DNA of 64,000 bases from contig NZ_JAJSLX010000002.1 of NCBI RefSeq assembly GCF_021290925.1, positions 1,422,235 through 1,486,234 on the forward strand, given 5' to 3'. Origin of the DNA: Sessilibacter corallicola. GTDB lineage: Bacteria; Pseudomonadota; Gammaproteobacteria; Pseudomonadales; Cellvibrionaceae. The position numbers were made by a program, and so were the translations under genes. Positions 8,446-17,108 of this stretch are shown here, piece after piece. The first letter of the stretch is position 1. Each line of letters opens with the position of its first letter. The notes beneath the pieces are model-generated. The model was not told the origin of the DNA and did no database searches. It saw nothing but the letters and a program-made list of their open reading frames with translations.

Positions 8446-9691
8446 TGTTTTCGTTGGTAGTGTTTGTTTTGTCGGTGCAATTCGGTTGGGTAATTTTATC
8501 GACAATGTATTCGCCAATTGGAATTGCCGACGTTGCCGCAGGCGAGGGCGCATTGCACACATGCAAGCTGCGTGGGCTTTGGGCAAACAAAAAGTCGTGC
8601 ACTAAACTGCCGTCGCTTAATACCGCTTGTGCTCTTACACCTGCTGGATAGGGTTGTAAGTCATCCAGTTTTAGATCAGGGCAATATTTTTGAACCCGTT
8701 TGAGGTAGCCGGGTTTCCATAAAGAGCTTTTGTATTCTTCAAGCCCGGTTTTAAAGTTGTTCTTAATAACCTGCCAATAACCTTTAAACGACATCATATC
8801 GGCAACATCTTTAACGCTGATGTTAACCTTTCCGTAGCCTTCTCGTTTCCACCCTAAAACAGCATTCGGTCCAACGGTGACAGTACCGTTAATCATGCGT
8901 GTTAAATGTACGCCTAAAAAGGGTAAATCGGGGTCGGGAACCGGATAAATTAGGTGATTGACTATGCGATTGTATTTTTCTGGCAGTACATAGTACTCGC
9001 CGCGAAAGGGAATGATTTGAAAATCCGTAGGAATATTGAGCATTTTGGTAATGCGATCGGCCATTAAGCCTGCGCAAGAAACCAGAAATTTCGTTTGAAT
9101 GACGTGGGTTTTATGCTGATTTTGAAGATGTACGGTGATGGATTCTGAATCTTCTTTTAATTGCGTAACCTCCGAATTCAGAATTAATGTGCCCGAGGCA
9201 CTTTCGAAAGTTTGTGCCATCGCCTTGGCAATTTCAGAATAATTCACGATACCTGTGCTCGGCACCATGATAGCACCCAAGCCTGCAATGTTAGGTTCGC
9301 GCTCTTTTAAATCGGATTTACTGAGTAAGCTAGCTTCAATGCCATTTTTTAGGCAACGTCTGAACAACGCCTGCATTCGTTGAAGTTCGATTTCATTGGT
9401 GGCAACAATCAGCTTGCCGCACTGATCAAATGGGATACTGTTTTTCTGGCAGAAATCTATCGTGGCTTTAACACCGCGTTTGCAAAAATCGGCTTTTAAG
9501 CTGCCCGGAGCGTAATAGACACCGGCGTGAATAACACCACTGTTGTGACCGGTTTGGTGCTGCGCGACTTGTGCTTCTTTTTCGATAACGGCAATTTTTT
9601 TATTGGGAAAGCGCTGCTGGAGTTGCATTGCGGTCGATAAACCAACAATTCCGCCGCCAATAATTAAATAATCGAAGTTTTCGCTATGCAT
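8426..9691 (-). CDS. lhgO: L-2-hydroxyglutarate oxidase
   Basis: The 421-residue FAD-dependent oxidase oxidises L-2-hydroxyglutarate to 2-oxoglutarate at the membrane, passing electrons to quinone. Family hallmarks are the N-terminal GGGIVGLSTAMQLQ nucleotide-binding loop (about residues 12-25), EKEAQVAQHQTGHNSGVIHAG with the histidine region near the flavin, and PFRGEYYVLP in the middle. The C-terminus carries a poorly conserved asparagine- and threonine-rich tail (about 403-421) whose end is encoded inside a terminator stem. Minus strand, single gene, convergent with sqr. Confidence 0.9.
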   Translation of the reverse strand: MHSENFDYLIIGGGIVGLSTAMQLQQRFPNKKIAVIEKEAQVAQHQTGHNSGVIHAGVYYAPGSLKADFCKRGVKATIDFCQKNSIPFDQCGKLIVATNEIELQRMQALFRRCLKNGIEASLLSKSDLKEREPNIAGLGAIMVPSTGIVNYSEIAKAMAQTFESASGTLILNSEVTQLKEDSESITVHLQNQHKTHVIQTKFLVSCAGLMADRITKMLNIPTDFQIIPFRGEYYVLPEKYNRIVNHLIYPVPDPDLPFLGVHLTRMINGTVTVGPNAVLGWKREGYGKVNISVKDVADMMSFKGYWQVIKNNFKTGLEEYKSSLWKPGYLKRVQKYCPDLKLDDLQPYPAGVRAQAVLSDGSLVHDFLFAQSPRSLHVCNAPSPAATSAIPIGEYIVDKITQPNCTDKTNTTNENKNVEPA

Positions 9692-10623
9692 GGTCAGGAG
9701 CCTCTGATTCCTTTGGTATTTGAAGGGTTCCAGTTTCTCCTTGTTTTTAGGAACAGCTATTTTTAGGAGCGACTAACTTTCGGGAACAACTAAGTTTTCG
9801 CTGTGCGATTGTTCAGTTTTGGAATGTCAACTTAGAATCTACAGAAAAATCAACCAATTAGCCAAAGGTTTAATGGATAGCGCTTGTACGTTGCTGTGGT
9901 TAAAAATATAAACATCTGTGTCGTTAAATGCAATGGTGATCGAGTTTTCTGCCATGACATACAACCACATTATAAGAATAGGGCGGGTAATAACCGGTTT
10001 ACTTTGAACGGTTAACCTTTATTCGACATAAACAATATCGTGAATTGGCGTTGTGTTTTCATCTATTTCAAAAAATATGACCCGATTCTTTTATGCCGAT
10101 AGAGCAATAAAACTACCAGGTTGTAAAAACTCACGTTAAACCTTTCTGATATCAAAACACATGTTATGGAATTTCAGTTTACCGATAAAACCGAATTTTG
10201 AAAGACAGTGAACACTTACAAAGCCAAGCTAACTTTCGCCTCTGTTTATACTGTCAGTTAGACAGCAGACAGGTATTCACTGATCTGAGCCTGTGTTACC
10301 TTTTTCATCGGTAGCTGATGCTCGGTATTTACTGTTTGTTATTTACTATTTGTTATCAACAACAGCCATTAAAACTCATGTGTGCGGTAATTAGTTTGGT
10401 AATTGTTATTGCCAAAACAACATGGGTGATAACCAGTCGGTCAATTTATTTATTAATTCCGGCGGGTTATAGAATTAATTAAAACTACAATGGGCTGTTT
10501 TATTATAAATCGAAATCACCAACAACAAATTACAAGATGACGGTTTATATTGCTTTAATTAGTGGGTATATTTCTGTATTTAAAATGCCTACCGGGCTTA
10601 TTTTTCTTTTTTAGGAAACTGAA
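9692..10623. other. Long intergenic region without a recognisable gene
   Basis: About 930 bases without a convincing coding frame, RNA or repeat. It contains short repetitive AT-rich words (for example ACTGTTTGTTATTTACTATTTGTTA near 10340, in two imperfect halves). I see no promoter I would defend. Confidence 0.5.
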
Positions 10624-10893
10624 ATGGGAATTTTTCTCCAGGTTAAAAAGGCTTTTTCTCAGAAATTAACCCCCTATTTGTTGCGTTTTTCTACTAAAAA
10701 TCGCAAAACAACGACTGAGCTTTTTGTTCGTCCCAGTGTTTTTCCTGTTGTGGTGCCACCAAAAGCTTACCAAAGCGATGACGTTTCTGTTTTATCTTTA
10801 GGCCCTGAAGACATATGTGAACACCAACGTTTCGCCGTGAACGTACTGATAAAAAAAGGCGCCAGATTGCACTCAATTCGATCTCTATCTTAG
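10624..10893 (+). CDS. Small hypothetical protein
   Basis: An 89-residue frame with AGGA eight bases before its ATG. The N-terminal part is basic and amphipathic; the middle has a proline/valine-rich stretch (PSVFPVVVPPK). There is no recognisable domain. It runs in the same direction as the DUF2589 cluster 300 bp further on and could be its first member, but codon evidence is weak and it may be spurious. Confidence 0.4.
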   Translation: MGIFLQVKKAFSQKLTPYLLRFSTKNRKTTTELFVRPSVFPVVVPPKAYQSDDVSVLSLGPEDICEHQRFAVNVLIKKGARLHSIRSLS

Positions 10894-11190
10894 ACCTTTA
10901 ATTCAGTCCTTAGCTTTAGAAATAATAAAATTTGCACTTAAGTAGGATTTATTCTTCGGTGAATCTTGCGGCGTTAATTGAAAGAACGTAAGGTTATGGT
11001 TGATTCAATGTCAGGATACACAGAGTAATCATACCTATCCTATCCATTTAATTCTGATCTGAGCGGTAATGTTTAGATCTCTTGACGTATTGTTATCGAA
11101 ATCGAAGCAGCGCACGTTAATTGCAGAAAATTTTACCGTAAACAGACTCTGGTTGTCGCAGTTCTATAAAAATATTCAAAAGGTGGCGAT

Positions 11191-11835
11191 ATGACTGGTT
11201 TAGTTTCAATGGCCCAGCAATTCAGTGGGCTTCCCATCAAATCTTTAATTTCTGCTCCACTCAATGCTGCAACAGATGCTAACGGGCGCATGGCTCGATC
11301 GCAGACGCAATTTATGTTGTCGACGTGTTTCGATAAAGATTCTGGCGGCCAATTAACGCCGATAATGATCACGTTTAAAATGACGCGCTCGGTTGTAAAA
11401 CCCGACGGTACCGCCGGTACGCCGGTAGAATTGCAATTCGATTTACCGCTGTTGACCATTATTCCATTGAATTCTTTAGCGGTTGACGACGTTAAGGTTC
11501 ACTTCGAAATGGAAGTAAAAAGCTCACACTCTACCGACAAAGAAACATCGAAAGAGCAAAGCCTTGCGGCTTCTGCTGACATCACAGCAAAATACAACGC
11601 CGGTTTATTTTCTGTCGAAGCGCATGCTTCAGTGTCTTACGATTCCAAATCGAAGTCATCCACCAAAGAACATTACGAGGCGTCAAATCAAGCAAAATAC
11701 GAAGTCGATGTTCACGCCGGGCAACTGCCACTGCCGAAGGGTGTAACCACTATTATTGACGCGTTTACCAAAAACGTTGCGCCGATTATGCTCAAGCCTG
11801 AAAGCTCAACAACTACCACCACAACAGACGGTTAA
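11191..11835 (+). CDS. DUF2589-family protein, copy 1
   Basis: A 214-residue soluble protein with the DUF2589 layout: a short N-terminal helix (FSGLPIKSLISAPLNAATDAN), then a beta-rich core with the conserved line PLLTIIPLNSLAVDDVKVHFEMEVKSS (about 87-113), a Ser/Lys/Thr-rich middle and a C-terminal strand ending in LPLPKGVTTIIDAFTKNVAPI. The family's function is unknown. AAAAGGTGG about six bases upstream supports the start. It closely parallels the gene at 12585 and more distantly the one at 12042. Confidence 0.75.
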   Translation: MTGLVSMAQQFSGLPIKSLISAPLNAATDANGRMARSQTQFMLSTCFDKDSGGQLTPIMITFKMTRSVVKPDGTAGTPVELQFDLPLLTIIPLNSLAVDDVKVHFEMEVKSSHSTDKETSKEQSLAASADITAKYNAGLFSVEAHASVSYDSKSKSSTKEHYEASNQAKYEVDVHAGQLPLPKGVTTIIDAFTKNVAPIMLKPESSTTTTTTDG

Positions 11836-12041
11836 CCAACCGTTATACACTACGCACCTGTTCTTTAATTAACTGCGGTTTCGTTTCAGGTGCGTAATAT
11901 TTTTATTAACACAAATTTGCGTTTACCTGTAGCTGCAAATCATTTTAAGCTTAACGGTATCTTCTATATTCCATTACAATCGTACCTGCACAGCTGTGTT
12001 ATGATTGCCGTAAATTGTGTGTTGGGGGTTATACGAGTTTC

Positions 12042-12578
12042 ATGATTAAATTTGAATCTCTTGTACGGGCCATTCATAAAAGCATTAATGATGCCGCTAA
12101 ATCCGTTGAGGCCGATGGCATTCGCCATCTGGAAAAATTCTTTTATCAGGTTGATGAAAAAGGCGAGCCAATTCCTGATGAAGCCGACGATCACACTGAC
12201 GGCAGTCAACATCAACCTGTTCGCGAGTTTAAAACCGGTGGCCGTTATCAGCCCAAAACGGTTTCTATGGAATTTCCGGTTCGTAAAGAAGACAGTGTAG
12301 AAATCGTCGAAGTAGAAGTGCCTTTAATTGTGCTTTCACCGATTAGCACGCCGAAAGTGACCCAGGCAAAATTCACCGCTGAAATGAACGTCAGCTCTGA
12401 TAAAGAAGGCAACATTCAAGTCGATTTTGCCAAATCCCAAAAAAGCTGGCTCAAATCGGGTGAACCCGTGGGTAATACCCGCATCGAGTTAACGATCGAG
12501 GCCAGTGAATCACCCGAAGGTTTGCAAAAAGTCATTGATGGCTACGAGCGGGCCTTGCGTGCCCAAATTCCAGGGTAA
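12042..12578 (+). CDS. DUF2589-like protein, divergent copy
   Basis: A 178-residue protein sharing the core motif VEVPLIVLSPISTPKVTQAKFTAEMNV (about 96-122), equivalent to the PLLTIIPLNSL...FEMEV line of its neighbours. It lacks the SGLPLKALIGAPL N-terminal helix and has instead a charged, Asp/Glu/Lys-rich N-terminal half (residues 1-90), and it ends with a helical segment (EGLQKVIDGYERALRAQ). ATG 12042 is preferred over an in-frame GTG at 12015 because family similarity begins after it. The next gene starts seven bases after its stop. Confidence 0.65.
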   Translation: MIKFESLVRAIHKSINDAAKSVEADGIRHLEKFFYQVDEKGEPIPDEADDHTDGSQHQPVREFKTGGRYQPKTVSMEFPVRKEDSVEIVEVEVPLIVLSPISTPKVTQAKFTAEMNVSSDKEGNIQVDFAKSQKSWLKSGEPVGNTRIELTIEASESPEGLQKVIDGYERALRAQIPG

Positions 12579-12584
12579 TTGCTA

Positions 12585-13226
12585 ATGGCTGATGAACCCA
12601 AAAAAGTCATGGCGGGAGATTTCAGTGGCTTGCCATTAAAAGCACTTATTGGTGCGCCTTTAAAAGCCACCGCTGATGCCAACGCCATGCTTGCCCGATC
12701 ACAAACTCAGTTTTTGCTGTCAACCTGTTTTGATTCCGTCGACGGTAAACTGCGACCAAAAATGCTTAACTTCAATTTAGAACGCAGCGTTGTTAATGCC
12801 GACGGAAGCTTGGCCGACAAAAAGGCCAGCATGGAAATCTCGATTCCATTGATGACGCTCATTCCTATGAATTCTCTTGCTGTGCAGGAATTAAACGTTG
12901 CGTTCGAAATGGAAGTAAAAAACTCAACGGAATACATTCACAAATCTCAGTCGCAGCAGAAAAACGAAGCCACGGGTGATATTTCCAGCCCGTATGAATC
13001 CGATAAATTTTCAGTAGAAATGCACGGCACGCTCGCTAGGTCCCGAAAATCCGAATCCTCTGGCAGTAGTGCCGTTAAGGACAATTCTTCTGCTCGCTAC
13101 GAAATTACAATGAAAGCAGGGCAGTTGCCGCTGGCCAAAGGTATTACCACCATCATCGATATGTTTGCAAAAGGTATTGCACCCATTCAATTAAAAGCAA
13201 CCGATGATAAAAACTCAGATGAATAA
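12585..13226 (+). CDS. DUF2589-family protein, copy 2
   Basis: A 213-residue paralogue of the gene at 11191, sharing SGLPLKALIGAPLKATADANA, LARSQTQFLLSTCFDS, PLMTLIPMNSLAVQELNVAFEMEVKNS and LPLAKGITTIIDMFAKGIAPI. Similarity is lowest in the Ser-rich segment at about 115-165, where both are low-complexity. ATG 12585 follows the previous stop by six bases with AGGG in front; the in-frame TTG at 12579 is less likely. The function is unknown; three family members in a row suggest a multi-subunit assembly. Confidence 0.75.
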   Translation: MADEPKKVMAGDFSGLPLKALIGAPLKATADANAMLARSQTQFLLSTCFDSVDGKLRPKMLNFNLERSVVNADGSLADKKASMEISIPLMTLIPMNSLAVQELNVAFEMEVKNSTEYIHKSQSQQKNEATGDISSPYESDKFSVEMHGTLARSRKSESSGSSAVKDNSSARYEITMKAGQLPLAKGITTIIDMFAKGIAPIQLKATDDKNSDE

Positions 13227-13260
13227 TTAAATTTTTAACGATAAACAACGGAGAGCAACC

Positions 13261-13482
13261 ATGAGTTTCCATCATTCCATTCCCTGTCCTGATTGCGGAT
13301 CTGATATTTTAATTGAATCCACGCAGCTGTTGTCCGGAGGAAGTTTTCGGTGCTCGAATGTAAATTGTACTGTGGCGATATCATTGGACGATCCAAAAAG
13401 CGTATCAACCGTAACATCGGCGTTTGAAAAATTCGAAAAACTGAAAGAAGAGAGTTTGTCCCAGGCGCAAAATACTGACTAA
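13261..13482 (+). CDS. Small zinc-ribbon-like protein
   Basis: A 73-residue protein with CPDCG at residues 9-13 and CSNVNC at 31-36, two CxxC/CxxxxC knuckles about 20 residues apart, as in small zinc ribbons. The C-terminal half is a charged helix (SAFEKFEKLKEESLSQ). GGAGAG sits eight bases before the ATG. It is the last gene of the DUF2589 cluster and ends just before a strong terminator, so it probably works with those proteins. Confidence 0.7.
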   Translation: MSFHHSIPCPDCGSDILIESTQLLSGGSFRCSNVNCTVAISLDDPKSVSTVTSAFEKFEKLKEESLSQAQNTD

Positions 13483-13525
13483 TTGCAAACGTATAGTTAA
13501 TTGCAAATACAGTTACATTAACACT

Positions 13526-13553
13526 AAAAAAGGAGGCCGAAGCCTCCTTTTTT
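13526..13553. terminator. Bidirectional intrinsic terminator
   Basis: AAAAAAGGAGGC (13526-13537), loop CGAA, GCCTCCTTTTTT (13542-13553): a perfect 12-bp stem with A- and T-tracts on both sides. It serves the DUF2589/zinc-ribbon cluster (+) and the convergent nuclease gene (-). Confidence 0.9.
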
Positions 13554-13580
13554 GTACGAGTTATGCCGTTATAGATTCGG

Positions 13581-16500
13581 CTAGTTTTGCGTACCTAACT
13601 GCAAGGTAACAATGACGGGGTCATGGTCAGAGCTGCGGTATGGCCCAACAGTGGTGAAATCAATTAAATCGCCGTTGGCCGGGTTGTAAAACGCCAGTGC
13701 GCGGTCGTAAGTCAATTCAAACAATTCAATACTGTTGATGTTCCAATGGGTTAAATCCACCACAGAATTAAACGCCGCAGGCGACGCTAAAATGTGATCG
13801 AGCGAACCGACTTGATCATCACCAAAGAAGTAGAACGAGAAATTGTTTGGATCAAACGCGCTAGCAACGGATTGATAACCAAAGGTGTTGGTAACCGGCA
13901 CAGAATTGCCGTTGTCTAACTCTGTATTAACCGCCGTAGTAATGGTGTAACCGCGAGTGGCCGGATCGTAATCGGTAAGAATGGCGAGTGCGTCTTCTTG
14001 CGAGTAAGTATTTAAATCACCAAGAATTAATAATTTCTCAGGAAGATTCATAGCCGCCAATGAATTACCCAATTCAATTGCTGTTGAAACACGGAACGCA
14101 CCGCAGCTGCCTTGAATTAAATCCAGCTCGGTTGGGCTGTTGTCATCTTCAAAACACGTCGAACCTTTTGATTTAAAGTGGTTTACCACAACCGCGAATT
14201 GATCACCCGTGGCATTGTGAGTAAAGGTTTGTACTAAACTGTTACGCTGGCGAACCGTACGATTACCATTTTCTTGTGTCGGCAGAGGAATGCCTGCCAG
14301 TGCCCCTACAGGCGTAACCACTGCTGGCTTATAAATGACCGCGTTACTGATGGCGTCGGTGCCAGTAATGCTTGTGTCATTCGATTGCGCGTAATCATAA
14401 ATCGTTGCGCCTAAGCGTGCGTTTAATTCATCGACCAGTTGTTTAATTGCGCTGTCATTACCAAATCCGTCGTTTTCGATTTCAATCAAACCGACAACGT
14501 CAGAATCAATGGTTACCAAGGCTTCAATAATTCGAGCTTGTTGCAACGCGAATTCTTCAGCATTGGCTGCGCCGCGATTTTCTGGGAAATCAAACGTTAC
14601 GCCATTGCTTGTTACTTCACCGTTAAAGTAATTAAGCACGTTGAAACTCGCAATAGAAACATCACCGGCAACAATTTCTGGCGCTAGTGTGCGGGTTGAA
14701 TTAATACTGAATGTCGATTGTGTCGGATTAATGCGGTAATTACCGAACGCAAACTGGACTGGGCCAGTCGCAGAAACAGAATCACCCACGCGCGGTGCGT
14801 TATCGTAATTCAGGCCGTTGAATGTTGGTGTGGAGTAATAGCTGATTTCAGCTGGGAACGTTAAACCGTTATTATCTTCAATTAAAATAATATTAGCGGT
14901 TAAATTTGTTACGGCAGCGTCGTATTCTGGACTTAGTGGAACGGCTACATCGCTTGGCGTGCGTTTTACGGAGTCACTTAAGAACATTTCACCAAAACGC
15001 GTGAAATTATCCAAACTGAAAATCGTTGCGTTTGATACCGAAGCAACCATGCCTTCCACAGTTTCTAAGTCGAAAATTCCTTCGAAAGGAACCGGAATAA
15101 ACACCGGCAAAATTGTTTCAGCGGCAACGCCACAATCCAATTGCTCGATTAACGTCAGCTGGCTGTTGGCAAAAAATTCCGATGGCGTCCCCGAAATTCG
15201 AGCAACATCGCCAACGGTAAGGCCTGAAACTGGAGTACCGACCACAAAAATACCTTCAGAGGTATTGGCGTTATTATCAGAATCGCTGGGCTCTTCTTGT
15301 AAGAAAAATCCTGTGCCGCGAATACCGGTAACAATACCTTCAACAACAACGTCGGCAGTACCCGTAACTGTTGCGCCAGAACCTTGAACCGAACTGATTA
15401 ATGTGGCCGGATCAAAACACGCACCGATGGCAACGGGTGGTGTTGTACTGCCACCGGTTGATGTAAACGTACCAATCGGTAGTGGGAAGGCAGCGGTTGC
15501 GTTGCTGGTTTCGCCGTCCCAGGCATTACGGCCACTGAACGACCAATCGTTAATTGCGAAAGTGCCACCGTTAGGATCGGTATTATTGATTCGGTAAGCC
15601 CAACCGTCCAAATATTCCCAAGGTTGGTTGGTGCCATCAACATTTACTTCGCCAAAAACATCAATCACTTGACCGTTTTCAAACAACTCTACCGCGTCGT
15701 CGCCATTAATGGTGGCAACCCCAGTTTCAAAAATAACACCGGGAGTAAAACCAAAATAAGTATCAAAGCCGGCAATATTGGAGGTTACGTAAATATAACT
15801 ACCAGCGCTTACGGCAATACTTGGGAAGGTAAATTCTTGGCCGTCGGTGCCGCCGCCGTTATTGGCTGAGCCTATTCCGTAAATGGATAAATCGGCGATG
15901 TCTTGGCCGATATAAATTTCGATGCCTTTGGGTAAGCCGCGAGCTAAAGGGCCGTCGAACGCTGCGGTAATTGTCATCGGTGCCGCTGTTGATGGTGGCG
16001 GTGGGGGAGGAGGCGTTGTGCTACCGGCGCTAAATGTACCGACTGGCATTGAAACAGAGGCACTGGCATTGGTGATTTCGCCATCCCAGGCATTGCGGCC
16101 ACTGAATGACCAATCGTTGATGTCAAAAATACCGGCGTTTGCTTCGGTGTCATTGATTCGGTAAGCCCAACCGTCCATGTATTCCCACGCCTGGTTGGTT
16201 CCATCAATGGTGATTTCTCCGAATACATCAATGACTTGGCCGTTTTCAAATAATTCGAACGCGTCGTCGCCGTTAACGTTGGCAAAACCCGTTTCAAAAA
16301 TATGCTCAGGTGTAAAGCCAAAATAATCGCTAAACCCAACAATGTTGGAAGTCACATAAATATAAGAGCCCGCGCTAATGCTGGTGCCGGAAAAGGTGAA
16401 TTCTTCACCGTCGCTACCGCCGCCATTATTGGCTGAGCCGATTCCGTAAAGCGTGATATCCGAAATATCTTCGGTAACGTAAATCTCGATTCCTTTCGGT

Positions 16501-16610
16501 AAACCATTGGCCAACGGACCATCATAGGCGCCAGTGATTACCATGCTAGCGTTTGCGGCAAAGCTCGCGCCTAACAACATGGGTACAGCAAGTAAGTGAT
16601 TTTTCTTCAT
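13581..16610 (-). CDS. Secreted ExeM/NucH-type nuclease with two lamin-tail domains
   Basis: The 1009-residue protein starts with a Sec signal peptide (cleavage after AANA, about residue 22). Two lamin-tail-like domains follow (about 23-195 and 212-382). They are near-duplicates sharing LPKGIEIY, GSANNGGG, GDDA-ELFENGQVIDVFGE and NDWSFSGRNAWDGE, and are joined by a proline-rich linker with seven consecutive prolines. An OB-like segment of the ExeM type (about 393-490) precedes the endonuclease/exonuclease/phosphatase domain (about 655-1005), with catalytic-type motifs SFNVLNYF, GLIEIEND, VNHFKSKG, LGDLN and the terminal SDHDPVIV. It should degrade extracellular DNA. ExeM proteins often end in a GlyGly-CTERM anchor; this one stops at LQLGTQN without it, so it is probably released or sorted differently. 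Confidence 0.88.
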   Translation of the reverse strand: MKKNHLLAVPMLLGASFAANASMVITGAYDGPLANGLPKGIEIYVTEDISDITLYGIGSANNGGGSDGEEFTFSGTSISAGSYIYVTSNIVGFSDYFGFTPEHIFETGFANVNGDDAFELFENGQVIDVFGEITIDGTNQAWEYMDGWAYRINDTEANAGIFDINDWSFSGRNAWDGEITNASASVSMPVGTFSAGSTTPPPPPPPSTAAPMTITAAFDGPLARGLPKGIEIYIGQDIADLSIYGIGSANNGGGTDGQEFTFPSIAVSAGSYIYVTSNIAGFDTYFGFTPGVIFETGVATINGDDAVELFENGQVIDVFGEVNVDGTNQPWEYLDGWAYRINNTDPNGGTFAINDWSFSGRNAWDGETSNATAAFPLPIGTFTSTGGSTTPPVAIGACFDPATLISSVQGSGATVTGTADVVVEGIVTGIRGTGFFLQEEPSDSDNNANTSEGIFVVGTPVSGLTVGDVARISGTPSEFFANSQLTLIEQLDCGVAAETILPVFIPVPFEGIFDLETVEGMVASVSNATIFSLDNFTRFGEMFLSDSVKRTPSDVAVPLSPEYDAAVTNLTANIILIEDNNGLTFPAEISYYSTPTFNGLNYDNAPRVGDSVSATGPVQFAFGNYRINPTQSTFSINSTRTLAPEIVAGDVSIASFNVLNYFNGEVTSNGVTFDFPENRGAANAEEFALQQARIIEALVTIDSDVVGLIEIENDGFGNDSAIKQLVDELNARLGATIYDYAQSNDTSITGTDAISNAVIYKPAVVTPVGALAGIPLPTQENGNRTVRQRNSLVQTFTHNATGDQFAVVVNHFKSKGSTCFEDDNSPTELDLIQGSCGAFRVSTAIELGNSLAAMNLPEKLLILGDLNTYSQEDALAILTDYDPATRGYTITTAVNTELDNGNSVPVTNTFGYQSVASAFDPNNFSFYFFGDDQVGSLDHILASPAAFNSVVDLTHWNINSIELFELTYDRALAFYNPANGDLIDFTTVGPYRSSDHDPVIVTLQLGTQN

Positions 16611-16920
16611 TATGTTGAGTACCTTTCTAGGGCTTTGTTAGTGAGGAAATGGGCAGACATTTAAAAGCTGAGAGGCTAAAAAATATTAGAATATAACGAA
16701 ATAGATATATATGGCTCGGCAGTATAGCGAATTAAAACCGGAAAAATAGGCTTGTGAAGCGAATGTGATTAATCTGCCGCAATCACATAAAAGTGACGCA
16801 AATTGCAAATTAGTTTATATCGAATCAACGATTAGCCGTCGATTAAAAAATTATTTTAGTAATAAAAGTTTTTATGATTACGTAGGCGACATGTTCTTTT
16901 GCCGAGGTTTGTACAGAGTT

Positions 16921-16985
16921 GTGTCCGCAAGTGTCCGATTGTGTCCGAACTTATAAATAGTCTGTCCGGGTTTGAATGTCCGGAC
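16921..16985 (+). promoter_or_regulatory. Enhancer-like TGTCCG repeat cluster
   Basis: GTGTCCG occurs at 16921, 16931 and 16941, exactly 10 bp apart (one helical turn). Further copies follow at 16963 and 16977, the last inside the palindrome GTCCGGAC (16978-16985). The cluster lies about 77-141 bp upstream of a -24/-12 promoter, the normal place for NtrC-family activator sites. The activator is likely the protein encoded at 21702. Confidence 0.65.
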
Positions 16986-17061
16986 TGTACCAAGCAGACA
17001 AAATAATTAATGTAATTTTTAACTATTTGATTTTAAAGGCAAAATTTAATCGTTTGTTGTT

Positions 17062-17077
17062 TGGCACAGCGTGTGCA
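17062..17077 (+). promoter_or_regulatory. Sigma-54 (-24/-12) promoter
   Basis: TGGCACAGCGTGTGCA fits TGGCAC-N5-TTGCA with one mismatch. GG (17063-17064) and GC (17075-17076) are separated by exactly 10 bases, as sigma-54 requires. Transcription should begin near 17088, 21 bases before the ATG of the adaptor gene, so the upstream in-frame TTG at 17061 cannot be the start. Confidence 0.75.
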
Positions 17078-17108
17078 ATCTCACCAGTATCAATTCAAAG
17101 GTGAACAC

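Noticed and set aside
13261-13482. Zinc-ribbon gene as a transcription factor
   Set aside because: It has only two cysteine knuckles and no DNA-binding extension; the context points to the DUF2589 cluster.
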